DNA of 64,000 bases from Isochrysis galbana. Its lineage: Eukaryota; Haptophyta; Isochrysidales; Isochrysidaceae. Below the pieces are notes generated by a model. The model made no database searches and had not been told where the DNA came from. It saw nothing but the letters and a program-made list of their open reading frames with translations. Positions 9,592-19,707 of this stretch are shown piece by piece. The stretch spans positions 7,727,550-7,791,549 of the forward strand of contig CM030931.1 in assembly GCA_018136815.1 (NCBI GenBank). The letters run 5' to 3'. The position numbers and the translations under genes are program-made. The first letter of the stretch is position 1. The number at the start of each line of letters is the position of its first letter.

Positions 9592-9793
9592 GCCAACGCG
9601 GGCCAGGGCGTGCGTTCTCTGCCTGACTCTAACTAAGGGAGAATCTGGGCAGTCTGGGTGAGTCCCCCCTGCATGCCAAGAGGCAGCGCAGGGGGGGGAT
9701 GGTTCTCACCCCCCATGAGAGGAGTCGAGAGAGTGGGGGGGGCGCGAGGCCCCCCTCCATGGCGACCAATCATAAGATTAGTCGCGGTGGTGC
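9545..9793 (-). mobile_element. 5' portion of a palindrome-headed non-LTR element
   Basis: Reading minus from about 9793, the sequence starts cgactaatcttatgattggt, then CGCCATGG and a GGGGGGCC/GGCCCCCC-type hairpin. It continues with a Pro-rich body including ggcatgc and gaccaacccctcc, shared with 44525-44780 and 2857-3100. It is 3'-truncated at the hAT relic. Confidence 0.6.
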
Positions 9794-10243
9794 CAAACAT
9801 TACCGGCCCGAGAGAGGCCGCCGTTGAGAATGGCGTGGATGAGCTCGAAATCGTCGGAGTTTTTGGCTAGAGAGCGGCTACCTCATAGGGGAAAAAAAAA
9901 ACCTTTTAAAATTCTCGCCTCACACGTGGCCCTGAACTATTCCTTCGTAGCCATGCCCCTTTCCCTTCCTCACCCTCATTCCCCGCCTCGCGGCAACTCC
10001 CCTCGTGCTCTACTTAGGGGCTCGGGTCATGTGGGGGTCCGAGCGGAGCGGGGTGCACCTGTCCCCAGCTGCGCATTCTCAACTTCCTCCTGTGCTGCTG
10101 GGTGACCTGTTTCTCGTGGTGCTATCGTCGGTTCCCTTGTGTCTGCGTGTGTCCATGTTTGCCGTGGGTGAGCTGTGCTGATCGATCACACCTTCACACC
10201 TTTGGTTGGTTCATCAATGCCGGTCGTCTTTTCTCGCTTCTCG

Positions 10244-12187
10244 CTACGCGAGCCTTTCAGCTAGACCAAGCGCTGCCGCTACAAGGCTAGTGTTTTCGCT
10301 CATTTGTAGCCTACCCTTTTCGTTTTCAATGAATATCGGGGCACTAAGTGCCAGCGTTCTCTTAAGTTTGGGCTTCCTCCCCTGGGCGGCTTTACATGTG
10401 CGCATCAAACAATGCTGCCGTGGCGGGGTGAGGCCCCTAACCAATGTGGCAAACCTCACTAGTGTAGACTCCAATACTGGGATATAGTGGTATTCATATG
10501 ACTCAAACGCGACTCTATAGAAGTCTCTTAGTATGTATTTCCATGCTATCACGTATAACGCTTTTAGACTTTCGGGTGTGTTCGCACCGGGGTATGCGAA
10601 TAGTCTGTCTTTCGTTTTTTGTGTGCGTGATCTCCCGGGAGAGGGGGTGAAGTTGTTGAGGGCGTCTATGGTTTCGAATACTCTCTTCGTCGCGGGACAC
10701 CACGCTAGGTGGCACGAGTTTTCCCGGTGTCGGCGACACAGTCTACAGACGTCTGTCTGTCCGTCTGCGAATCTGTTCCTGGTACCGATTCGCCTATGTG
10801 TGATATGTTTGAAGTGGAGGTGTTTATCCGTGTGTTTTAGCAGTGGCATTGTATATAGCCTTGCTATATGTTTCCATTCTTCCTTGGTGACATTCAGTCG
10901 CTTTTCCCATGCTGTTCTCGCCGCTTGCGGGGCGTTGCTTCGTGTCGCTTTAAGCACGGCCTTGGTGAGATCTGCGACTGATATTGCGTCTAGCGCGACT
11001 TTTCCTTTTAGTATGGCGTATTCGTCCGCCAAGGGGTACTCCATATATCTTGGGCCTTTGAATCCGCCTTCCCATCTGGCTGGCGGGTGGTAGTATTGGA
11101 TCTCTCCCGCATTCGCTACCTTTCCGGTGCCGGCTATCTCTCCCAAGTAGTCGGTATCCGTGTGCATCCAGATGTTGTTTAGTTTGCTGATGTATTTATC
11201 GTCTTCGGAGACCCTGATTTCGTTGTTCTGTAGCTCGGTCTCCGGCTCTTGAGGCGGGGCTTTGTCGTCGGGTGTCTTTTTCCCCTTTGCGTTGGGGGGC
11301 GGGCGCTCTTGTGATTGCCCTATCACTCGCGTTGCGTGGCTAACGATTTCGTCCCATGAGTCGAGAAACTCCTTTTTGTGTATTGGGCGGCCCTCGTGAA
11401 CAAAGGTGTCGGGTAGATGTTCGAGATACGCCGAGCATTCATCCTTGCTATATGGCGTCAGAAAGGCGCCGTCTTTGAACACGTTGTGAATTACGTTAGT
11501 GTGCAGGGCTTCCCATAGACGCGCCCATGGGGCGCGCACTCCTGGGGGTGGGATGTGCGGGTTGTGCCATATCGGTTGGGATAATGCGCCCTCCCGTGTA
11601 AGGAAGGAGGGTTGTATATCGAGTTTTCTGAAGTTCGCAATAGCTTCTTTCCAGAAGACTGGAAGTGCCGGGTTGCCCCTGATACTTCCCGTCAACATTT
11701 TCGTGGGGATCGTGGAGAGAACAGCTCCCCTCCCTAGTCCGGTTCGACAGAACCAAGCGTCTAGTCCGTGTTTCCATAGTGCCTTTCTCGCGTTCAAATA
11801 GTTTAGGATCCATCTGGTTTGTATTGCCTTTATATGGGACGGCCAATTCAGGAGTCCCAGCCCCAGCGTCCTAGTCGCACTTTTATCGTGTGAGACGGGG
11901 TAGTGTGGGTGTTTTATCCATTTGCTTTGTTTGTTAGTGTACGGACTTGTCCAGAGGACAGCGTCCGCTGCCTTTTGGACCCGGGTGTGGAACCATCTCG
12001 GGGCGGCTAATGTTTGTAACCAATATCTCGGGATACCATAGATTATGAAGTTAACCACTGACGCCCTACCGAATATTGTCATATATTTGGTGGCCGGTGC
12101 TAGCTTGGCGACCCTCGCGTCGATCTTATCCGCTAGTTTCGACCAAAAGGGCTTGAGCGTCTCGGGTGCTCCCAAGGGGACGCCCAA
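10244..12187 (-). pseudogene. LINE ORF2 3' part (thumb/connection and C-terminal zinc knuckle)
   Basis: The 647-residue frame begins with LKPFWSKLADKIDARVAKLA and VVNFIIYGIPRYWLQTLAAP, the region just C-terminal to the reverse-transcriptase palm in LINE proteins. It ends with a C-terminal domain having RNRFADGQTDVCRLCRRHRE and SCHLAWC (a CCHC-like knuckle), then GRKPKLKR and LSAPIF. The fingers/palm segment with the YxDD box is missing. Frame and sequence jump from the 12126-14258 frame near 12185-12200, which marks the deletion. Related C-termini occur at 2380-2582, 8335-8755, 30786-31493 and near 43990. Confidence 0.8.
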
Positions 12188-14249
12188 GAGACATTATACG
12201 ATATTGAATGTCGTTTATGTTAAGTGTTATCGATACGCATCTACCTTTTAGTAAGATTTCTAGGGTCTCCGTCCTAGCGGTTATCTGCTCCGCCGCTTCT
12301 CTGACCGCCACAGCGACGCCGCTGGCCGGGTCTCCTAGCTCTCCTGGGGCAACAAACCACAGCCATCCCAGCATGGCGGCTGTCCTATAGGCCCGGAGGT
12401 GTGAACCGTCCTCGTAGGCATGTAGCTCTTGTAGTAACAACACGTCCACTTTCGCTTTCCGAGCTTGTGACAGCACGGCGGCTAACCTGCCGCCCTTGGT
12501 GCCGTTGATGTTGTACGTCGCAATGCGGACGGGTCCTTCACCTGGGTATCCAAGGGTGGAGTCAAACCTAAGTCTTGGGCGGAGGGGCATCTCTTTCGCC
12601 ACGGTGAGCTCTATGGCCGCAATCGCTTTCGCATCTGCGTACTCTGGATGAAGGAAAAGGCATGCCGGGCCGTTCAGACATACGCCCGGGATCTTCTTGT
12701 GCGGATGTAGGTGGCAGCGGATCGTGCACTTATTGTCGATCCAAGCGCCCGGAACGTCGTGTGAGAGATTGCAACGCACTCCGCGTTTGTTCCTGAGGCA
12801 CAGCCCCTGTGTGAAGCGCGCACATTGTTTGGGAGGGCCCTTCCCCAGAGCCTCGTGCGCCGATTTCGGGCGTGGGTTGAGCCGTTGTGCTTCGTTTCGT
12901 GCGCGGCGCTTTGCCGCCTCTTGCTCGCATTCACAGATGCGGGCTGAGTTGGGGAGGCCCTTTGCTACCTCCGGCCGCCAGCCTTTGCATCCACGTAGGC
13001 TGCCATGGATCATTAACTTGTGGGGCGATTGAATGTTGGCCGGCATGCTGATCTCTTTGCACGCCCGCACGGCGTAGTTCACCGGGACCGTTTTCCCGTC
13101 AACCAGAAGCAGCAGCTTCCGAGGAAAGCTTCCGTCGAGAAACGAGCCTTGGCCCGCTGAAACATAAAGATGCCAGCGGGTCGAATAGGCCGCCTTGGAC
13201 ACGAATGTGCCTGCTTCGCCTTCGAGCTTCATGCGTTCTCGGTTGCCCTTCAAGAAGGTGAGCCCTACTTTTTCGATTGCCAGGATGATCGCGCTCAAGT
13301 TAATTTGGGCTGCTTGTGCCAGGCCTTCGGCCTCGATGACCAAGTGCGCCGCAACGTCTTGGAGGGCGTTATATAGCGCCTTGCGTGACGTGGAGCCTTT
13401 CTTGTTGATCTTTTCGTCGATGGAGTCCACTTGGACGCGGACCGAGATGTCGGTTTGGTTGATGCGGAGTGTGGTGATGTCGCCATAGCGTTCCTTAAAT
13501 TGTTGCGCGCAGTCTTCGTTTACAGCGATATGCCATGGGCCGCGAATGGAGCGGGCCCAAAAGTCCGGCTCCGGGTCGACTCCTTCGAGCTCCAATAGGA
13601 GCTCTACAATTGCGGCGTAGACCGTGGCGTCTAGGAAGGTGTAGTCGCCCTCTTGGTGGAAGGACAGTTCGAAGTTTGCGTCTGAGTCCATGGCGCCTTG
13701 CTCCTCATCTGAGGGCGGCTCCTGAGTGGCAGGGGCGGACGGGAGTGGCGGGTCGGTGAGTGGGTCAGTGTGGGTGGTGGGCATGTCGGTGTAGTGTGCG
13801 CCCCAAGGCGCATTCAAGCAGTCTCTCATTTGTGAGGTCTTGTGCTGAGCAATTGGTGAGTCAATGTCCATGTGCGCTTTGTTGGTGGTGTTGGGGTTGT
13901 GCCCATAAGGGCCACCCGGTCTCGGGCCGCGCCGCCGAGGCAGCGCGGCCGTCGCCAGGGTGAGAGAGGCCTCTGCCATAAGGCATGCCTGATGGGTGTC
14001 TGTCTCTCTTGGGCTGGTGTTGGTGTGATGCTTGTTCCAGCCTGTGACCCACCATGGGGTGGGCCAGCATGGCTGTCTTCCTTGTTGTGGCCGGGGCCAC
14101 GGGCCGTGCGGCGCGACCTGAGTCACGCTCACCTGCTCGGCCTCTGCTGGCGGACGCGGTCGCTTCGCCAGCGACAGCTCCATGGGTACTGGGGGGGCTC
14201 CCGCGGCGGGGGACCCGAAGGAGAGGTGGGGAGCGGCGGCGCGCTCCAT
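12126..14249 (-). CDS. LINE ORF: CCCH zinc fingers fused to an APE-type endonuclease N-terminus
   Basis: From the ATG of CGCCATGG (14249-14247) the protein has a Pro-rich N-terminus, then a globular region. Two CCCH-type fingers follow: CARFTQGLCLRNKRGVRCNL-SH (C-x8-C-x5-C-x3-H) and GVCLNGPACLFLH. Next comes the start of an exonuclease-endonuclease-phosphatase fold, RIATYNINGTKGGRL and DVLLLQELHAYEDGSHLR. The Asn of TYNING and the Glu of LQE are typical catalytic positions. The nuclease domain is cut off after about 120 residues at the internal deletion. In non-LTR elements the endonuclease nicks target DNA, and the fingers here probably bind element RNA. CCCH rather than CCHC fingers are unusual for this position. 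Confidence 0.7.
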   Translation of the reverse strand: MERAAAPHLSFGSPAAGAPPVPMELSLAKRPRPPAEAEQVSVTQVAPHGPWPRPQQGRQPCWPTPWWVTGWNKHHTNTSPRETDTHQACLMAEASLTLATAALPRRRGPRPGGPYGHNPNTTNKAHMDIDSPIAQHKTSQMRDCLNAPWGAHYTDMPTTHTDPLTDPPLPSAPATQEPPSDEEQGAMDSDANFELSFHQEGDYTFLDATVYAAIVELLLELEGVDPEPDFWARSIRGPWHIAVNEDCAQQFKERYGDITTLRINQTDISVRVQVDSIDEKINKKGSTSRKALYNALQDVAAHLVIEAEGLAQAAQINLSAIILAIEKVGLTFLKGNRERMKLEGEAGTFVSKAAYSTRWHLYVSAGQGSFLDGSFPRKLLLLVDGKTVPVNYAVRACKEISMPANIQSPHKLMIHGSLRGCKGWRPEVAKGLPNSARICECEQEAAKRRARNEAQRLNPRPKSAHEALGKGPPKQCARFTQGLCLRNKRGVRCNLSHDVPGAWIDNKCTIRCHLHPHKKIPGVCLNGPACLFLHPEYADAKAIAAIELTVAKEMPLRPRLRFDSTLGYPGEGPVRIATYNINGTKGGRLAAVLSQARKAKVDVLLLQELHAYEDGSHLRAYRTAAMLGWLWFVAPGELGDPASGVAVAVREAAEQITARTETLEILLKGRCVSITLNINDIQYRIMSLGRPLGSTRDAQALLVETSG

Positions 14250-14769
14250 GGCGACCAACTATAAAGTTAGTTGGCTACCTCATAGGGGAACATGTTAAAT
14301 AAACAGTTGGTCCCATGAGGCTATGAGGCTAGGATGACCTCTCGCTCAGAAACATACCCCGGCGAGGCTTGGATCGGAGGGGGCCGGGGCTGGCGCCGAG
14401 TCACCGGATTTGGAAGCGAGCGGAGGCCCGCTTATAGAAACAGCAAAGACAAAATTCGAATCGCAAATTTCGAGACCAAAATCTGCACAGCCTGGACTTG
14501 AGACCATGGGGAATCCGAATCTGTGTGTCTTGTGCGTCAGTGGCAACACGGGGAACTGTTCAACTGTCAGTGTGGGCGCGTACCTTACACGAATATTCAT
14601 GCCTACAGCCTTCAGATGGGCAAGAATACAACAGGCACATGAACCGGAAAGAAAAAAGTTAACTACCGGCCACCACCTCGAACGCGGAAGCGACTCAAGA
14701 CACACCAAACAACACAGAAATCAAAGCGACTACCCAACAGGCCTGCCCGAACCACACGCACTCTAAAAC

Positions 14770-14930
14770 GGGCCCGAGGTAGTGTATCTGGGCCGGACCC
14801 CGGAAACCGAAGACAAAGGAACGAAGGGGGGAAGGAATGGAGGCGGGGAGGAGGTGATAAGGGCGATGTCGGTAGAAGGTGGTAGAACCTCGACCGTCGT
14901 AGGTGTTAGCCCAGAATCTTCAGAACCTTT
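14770..14930 (-). repeat. Dispersed repeat B, copy 2
   Basis: The reverse complement begins tgaagattctgggct and ends near a ccggggtccggcccag region, matching 59712-59895 and 1780-1980. Confidence 0.5.
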
Positions 14931-15552
14931 TTCTTAGGTGTGAATCGGCTAGCTAGTACTAGTACAGCTTATCTGCCATGCGCGAAGCCCGCACCACACG
15001 ACCCTAACTTTCCAAGCCTGCACGAGCGATGCAGGTTGTCTCTCGTGGAGCGGATAGAAGGTGATTCATCCCTTTGCGAGCACATGGCCACCAACGTCGT
15101 TGGTCTATGAGGGACCATCTATTCCTCCGCTTCATTAGGTGAGGTACGTTCATGACAAAAGATATACAGGGCACAACGAGGGCAAGATGTCATCGAATCC
15201 CAGACAAATTTACATCCGCATCCGAGAGCCAAATCTAGCTACCGGAGGTTCGCTCTCTGTCCTCCAATAGAGATATGCCACCAGCACGCAAAAGTCGCAC
15301 TTTGCGACCAGTTTCGTAGCGTTCGCGTCAATGCTCGCTTGCCGCGCACAGCAATACCGGTCGTTGCTTGGCGGCCACCCTCAGATTCGGGCCATGTGCC
15401 CGTGCCCGCTTGCCTCAGCGGCAAAGCCGTCATCAACTAGCATCGAGGTGGCACACGTCGTCATGGTAAGGATCGTCTATGTTCAAAGCTGGAGACGAAA
15501 GGCTGCCGAGAATTCTTTCGACCGGGCAAGGGTGTCGTTGGCATCACTGGGG
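14931..15552. other. Intergenic, probable 3' flank of the coiled-coil gene
   Basis: No gene or repeat is recognised. The part next to 15552 is likely the 3' UTR of the minus-strand gene. Confidence 0.35.
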
Positions 15553-17757
15553 CTAAGGCAAGTCGATGAGCTGCCAATCCTCGTCGCCGTCGACGCTAGC
15601 TAATGTACACCTCTCATTGGCCTCTTCCGGCGAGGGTCTCCCCACTTTTTCCAGGCTTTCGAAATTAGGCGCGTCATCCACAATCTCAAAATTTACGGAA
15701 TCCGCATCGTGAGCCTTGGACCCATTCTCTTTCTTCCACTTCTTGTGCTTCGCCTTGTTCGCCGTCGCCTCGCGAGTCAACTTGACCCATGCGGACCTGT
15801 AGGCGTTGGCCTCATGGTAAGTAGAAATGAGCCCACCAAGCTTCTCGTGCTGTTCCTCCTCCTCAGCCTCGAGAACATCATCATTTGAGCAGACGGCCGC
15901 CGCCTTGACGTGCACGCCGCTGGCCACGGGCGAGCGGCGCAACGGGGCCGTGGCGCCTTCAAAGACCTCGTTTTGTGTATGCTTTGTCCCGGACTTGATT
16001 TCCCTTTGAAGCCGCCACCTTGGCGATATATGGCCAAGGAGCATGGGCGCCAAAACTTCCCAATCGCCGTCTTGTTGCACATCGACCAATAGCGGACGGT
16101 GGAGTGCGCCTCGCGTGGCATTGTACGGGACAGAGTACATGTGCGCGTGCCGCCGTCGTTGAACCATCAGCGCCGAGGCCTTGAGAGAAGCAATCAGGCA
16201 CCGCACTTGCAGTTTGAGAGCTGCCGCGTTGCGCCTAGCCGCTATGTCCTCGCGTCTGGATGCTGCCATTATATGACGCGTCGCTGCTTTCTCGTTGATC
16301 GAGACAGCAAGCAGCCTTTCCGCACGACGACCAGCTGCGGCGACGGCACGCAGTGCACTGCGTGCAAAGGACTTGTTGCGGAGTGCTGTATTTGCGGAGC
16401 GACGCATTGCCGCAGCTTGGACCCGAGCGTTCACCTTCCTGGCGGTGTGTGCGCGTCGCAGCAGGTGGTGATGCGCGAGCGCCGTGCCACGGCACGAGCG
16501 CTCAAATACGGCCTCCTCCAGCCTAGCGCTGCGTTGCCTGCGCGTGGCAGCAGCCCTCTCTGAAAGGATCGAGTTCCTAAGCGCGAAGGCACAGCGCCTC
16601 GCCCTGGCCGCTACAACGAGCTTGGCGGCCATGTGCGTCCTCTGTTGTGCCTTTTGCTCCATCAAGGTCAGGCAAGGTTGCTTGATAGACTTATTCATCA
16701 GGCGCTCAACCAACATGGTGGGCAACTTTGCCGGCGGCGTTGCGGGGTGGCGCAGAGGAATCTCGAATGCCACCGGGTGCAGGTCCTTCTTGAATGCCTT
16801 ACGCAACAACATTGCCTTGCAGCGCACATCGGCGGCGTTGAGCCTCGAGAAAATGACGCGGCGTGCCTCGGCTTCTGCGCTCGTCTCCATCAAGACACGG
16901 GTCTCCTTCCTTGAGTCCACACGTCGAAGGTTGGCGCGCGCCTTGTCGACGCGCAACTCGAGGGCAGCGGCGCGGCGGTAAGCGGCAGCAGCCATCGAGT
17001 GCTCAAGCTCCGCTCTCTTCAACATCCGGTCGACCTGGGTCTTGGCTAGCTCAACCTTGGCCATTTCCTGGCGGCTGAAGACTGCGCGTGGCATTACGAG
17101 CTCAATGGCCTCGGCTCGACGCTCCGTCGCGGCGGTCATTTTGGTGGCCAACCTGGTTGCTGCCACCTCAGCCTCCTCGCGTTGCTGCTCCTTTTTCGCG
17201 GCTACGACCTTCTGCACATGCCTGGTGGCGTGCGCACTCTTAACGGCTGTCGCCTGGACCATCTCCGAGGCACGTCGACAAGCGTGCTCCATGCGCTCTG
17301 CCGTCAAGGCGAGCTTCTCGTCGCGAGCGTCCTGGATGGCCCTGCGCACTTGCCTAGCTTCCGCAGCCCGCTGTGCGCGCATTTTTGCCTTTGCCTTTGC
17401 AGCCCTCTTGATCTCCTCCGACTTGAGGGCGTCGCGTTCGACGACCGCGCTCAGGCGATGCTCGAGGCGCTGGCGTGTATTTGCTTCGGCACGCAAGCGT
17501 CGGGCCTTGGCCTCCGCTGCGCGCTGAGACTCGCGCGCGGCCCTCGCCTGGACCGCCTCAACGTGATACCGATAGCGTATGGCGCAGTCTTCCTCAGCCT
17601 TGCGGAGCTCGGACGGGGACTTGGGCGTGCGCGGTATGGACAGCGCGGATCGCTTGTCGGCAGCAACCTTCTCAGGTGTGCGACACTCCGGGAGTAGGTC
17701 GTCATCCACGGGGATCACGATCTTGAAGATGAGTGGTTGCAGCTTCTGTGCGAGCAT
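15553..17757 (-). CDS. Large Ala/Arg-rich coiled-coil protein with acidic W-x-x-L motifs
   Basis: From the ATG at 17757 the frame gives about 734 residues. An acceptor-like tract (ccccccccag) just upstream suggests that a 5' exon or 5'-UTR intron exists. Residues about 35-430 are almost entirely charged, Ala-rich helix with many AEAK, RRA and RAAE repeats, a long coiled coil. The middle has Met/Arg-rich segments resembling IQ-type helices (AALKLQVRCLIASLKASALM). The C-terminal 170 residues are disordered and acidic, with DGDWEVL, VNFEIVDD and, at the very end, DEDWQLIDLP. I do not recognise a family. A cytoskeletal or scaffold role is plausible from composition only. The motifs resemble Atg8-interacting (LIR/AIM) sequences. 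Confidence 0.65.
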   Translation of the reverse strand: MLAQKLQPLIFKIVIPVDDDLLPECRTPEKVAADKRSALSIPRTPKSPSELRKAEEDCAIRYRYHVEAVQARAARESQRAAEAKARRLRAEANTRQRLEHRLSAVVERDALKSEEIKRAAKAKAKMRAQRAAEARQVRRAIQDARDEKLALTAERMEHACRRASEMVQATAVKSAHATRHVQKVVAAKKEQQREEAEVAATRLATKMTAATERRAEAIELVMPRAVFSRQEMAKVELAKTQVDRMLKRAELEHSMAAAAYRRAAALELRVDKARANLRRVDSRKETRVLMETSAEAEARRVIFSRLNAADVRCKAMLLRKAFKKDLHPVAFEIPLRHPATPPAKLPTMLVERLMNKSIKQPCLTLMEQKAQQRTHMAAKLVVAARARRCAFALRNSILSERAAATRRQRSARLEEAVFERSCRGTALAHHHLLRRAHTARKVNARVQAAAMRRSANTALRNKSFARSALRAVAAAGRRAERLLAVSINEKAATRHIMAASRREDIAARRNAAALKLQVRCLIASLKASALMVQRRRHAHMYSVPYNATRGALHRPLLVDVQQDGDWEVLAPMLLGHISPRWRLQREIKSGTKHTQNEVFEGATAPLRRSPVASGVHVKAAAVCSNDDVLEAEEEEQHEKLGGLISTYHEANAYRSAWVKLTREATANKAKHKKWKKENGSKAHDADSVNFEIVDDAPNFESLEKVGRPSPEEANERCTLASVDGDEDWQLIDLP

Positions 17758-17929
17758 CTTAGGCAGCCTGGGGGGGATGGGGAATGGCTCATGTGGGCGC
17801 GCGGGCTCGAAGAGAAGGAACGGTGGATGTGCATGCCCTTCCTCCACTTCCTCTTTTCCCCTGCCCGCGGGCGCGCCTGCTGGTCGGGCTGGGGAGCGGC
17901 AAGGTGCGAGCTCCGTCTCTTACTTGCAG

Positions 17930-18401
17930 TGAGGGATGGGGGGGGAGCGGAAGGAGGGGGTGGACGGGGGGGGGGGATCCAAGTGGGCGATGGAGGTCTT
18001 TCGTGGGGAGAGGAAGGGAGAGGGAGAAGTGGGGTGAGATTAGAGAATATCCGGGGAGGGGGGAGGGGGGGGGAGGGGGGCGGGGGGGGGCGGGGCGTAT
18101 TGTAGGGCGCGGAGAGAGCGGCCACAAGGAAGGGCTCTCTCAGGGCCCACACAGACCCTTCCCTCCCCCCGCCCCGCCCCCCCCCCCCCCCCCCCCCGGC
18201 CAACCGGACAAGAGAGAGAGGAGAGAGAGAGAGAGAGGAGGGAAAGAGAGAGAGAGAGGGAGGGAGAGAGAGGGGGAGGGAGAGAGAGAGGGAGGGAGAG
18301 AGAGAGGGGGGGGGGGAGGGAGGGAGGGAGGGAGAGAGAGAGGGGGGGAGAGAGAGAGAGAGGGGGGGGGAGAGAGAGAGAGGGAGGGGGGGAGGGGGGG
18401 G

Positions 18402-18440
<39 letters not shown>

Positions 18441-18558
18441 GGGGAGGGAGAGAGAGGGAGGGAGGGGGGGAGAGAGAGGGAGACGGAGACAGAGAGAGAG
18501 AGAGAAGAGAGAAGGGAGAGAGAGATGGAGGGAGGGAGGGAAGGAGAGAGAGGGAGAC

Positions 18559-18589
<31 letters not shown>

Positions 18590-18730
18590 GCGCCAAGAAG
18601 GGGAGAGGAGGAAGGCGCACCCGATCGCGGCTCGCTTTACGTCGCGCGCACACGGAGAGGCCGGTCCCCCCCGCCCCCCCCCCGCCCCCCCCCCCCCCCC
18701 CCCGCCCCCTCCCTCTCGCTCGCTCGCTCG
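17930..18730. repeat. Long G/GA purine tract with flanking poly-C
   Basis: About 18209-18590 is nearly uninterrupted A and G on the plus strand (GAGAGA, GGGAGG units). It is flanked by poly-C blocks near 18170-18200 and 18665-18705 and G-rich sequence at 17935-18095. Open frames across it on both strands are shadows of the repeat. Such tracts can form triplex or quadruplex structures. Confidence 0.9.
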
Positions 18731-18976
18731 CAGGCTCACGCTAGAAGTTTAGAAGTTTACACTCGGAAAATAGCTCCTTGGCAGCGGCCGCAGCACTTCA
18801 ACTCCTCCGGGGACGCCCGCTTCAAGTACAAATACAGCCAAATACATATGTACTTGTATTTGGACTCCGGTCGCCAAATACGGTAATACGGTAAATACGT
18901 ATTTCCCCGGAGCTAGAAGCACCTTATGATGACTCATGAGTCTAGGTGGGAAATACGTATTTTTAGTATTTGCCGT

Positions 18977-19530
18977 ATATTTGTCGTATTCCATACGATG
19001 ACAGACTTTTACTTGTAACCTGTGGGTTATTTTAAGCCTTAAGGTCTCGTCGATTGGTATACCGCCTCTTCTCTTACTTTCTCTCGATGTCATCAAATGT
19101 TCCATGACCGTCTTTTGTCTTCTCTCCGTGTATCGGTCGTAGCTCCCTAGCGAGGTCCGCCCTCGTTGTGCGTTGTGCCGACCCCTCTGTCGCATGTCTG
19201 CGCGCTGCTAAGTTGCCCTGGTGCCGACGCCTGGCCGTCCGTCCAGGTGTGGTTAGTTTTCGCCCCGTTTGGTTTAGTTTGTGTGGTTCTCTGCCCTCAG
19301 ACTTGTTGAGTCCATGCGTTGTAGTCTCCCGTGTCTACCTCGGACCTAAGAAGCTCTCATTCTCATTCTCCCTCTCTTCCACTAGCTCGCTAGCTAGCCT
19401 CGTCTCTACTCTCCGACGCCACGCGTCGCAATCCTCCGACCTTCAGTCTACCTCATCGCTCGTAGCGCCCGATGGCAGACACCCTCAGACCCGACTCTTA
19501 CTATGACCTTTCAGACATCTTCCCGCAAGC
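18977..19530 (+). mobile_element. LTR-retrotransposon 5' end (LTR/leader plus gag start)
   Basis: Sequence from TGTCGTATTCC at about 18977 is closely repeated, in inverse orientation, ending at about 23607. It runs through a leader to an ATG at 19472 that opens a frame starting MADTLRPDSYYDLSDIF, which matches MAGTVRPDSYYDLSDIF at 23109. Homology stops at about 19525, so only the first roughly 20 gag-like codons remain. The TG start at both copies suggests the LTR edge. Confidence 0.65.
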
Positions 19531-19696
19531 ACCTCCGTTTTTGCCACTGTCCACTGTTTTTTTAGAGCGGGGCTGGGGCTGGGAGCTGGGGGCCGCCCGT
19601 GCGCAGTTAATTCCGAATCGACCCCTCCTCCGCCTCTCCACTCCGCGCCGCCGCGCCGCCGCCGCCGCTCGGGAGAGAGGGGAGGGGGGATTCAGT

Positions 19697-19707
19697 TGTA
19701 TAAATAG
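19697..19707 (+). promoter_or_regulatory. Candidate TATA box
   Basis: TATAAATA lies in a GC-rich setting roughly 530 bp upstream of the SRPBCC gene ATG. It is a sequence match only; no transcript start can be seen. Confidence 0.25.

Larger units (their letters stand above)
9894..14272 (-). mobile_element. LINE retrotransposon with 18-bp TSD, RT core deleted
   Basis: The perfect direct repeat ggctacctcataggggaa at 9876-9893 and 14273-14290 gives the exact ends, for an element of 4379 bp. It starts AACTAACTTTATAGTTGG on the minus strand, a palindromic 5' end shared with the short elements elsewhere, and ends gcgagaattttaaaagg plus a T run. It carries two overlapping ORFs: CCCH fingers plus an endonuclease N-terminus, and the region C-terminal to the RT core. 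The catalytic RT domain (the palm with the YxDD motif) is absent at the ORF junction near 12190, so the copy is non-autonomous. The perfect duplication suggests a recent insertion. Confidence 0.85.

Noticed and set aside
14346-14766. Opposed frames of about 120 codons
   Set aside because: No domain, no codon bias and flanked by repeats; treated as non-coding.
17715-18752. Frames of 200-320 codons made of Ser/Leu/Pro or Glu/Arg/Gly
   Set aside because: They are translations of the GA/CT tract; all frames are open because the repeat lacks stop codons.
19168-19506. 112-codon frame conserved in the inverted copy at 23075-23416
   Set aside because: Conservation follows from DNA identity of the two LTR leaders; the frame starts before the element-specific gag ATG and shows no domain.
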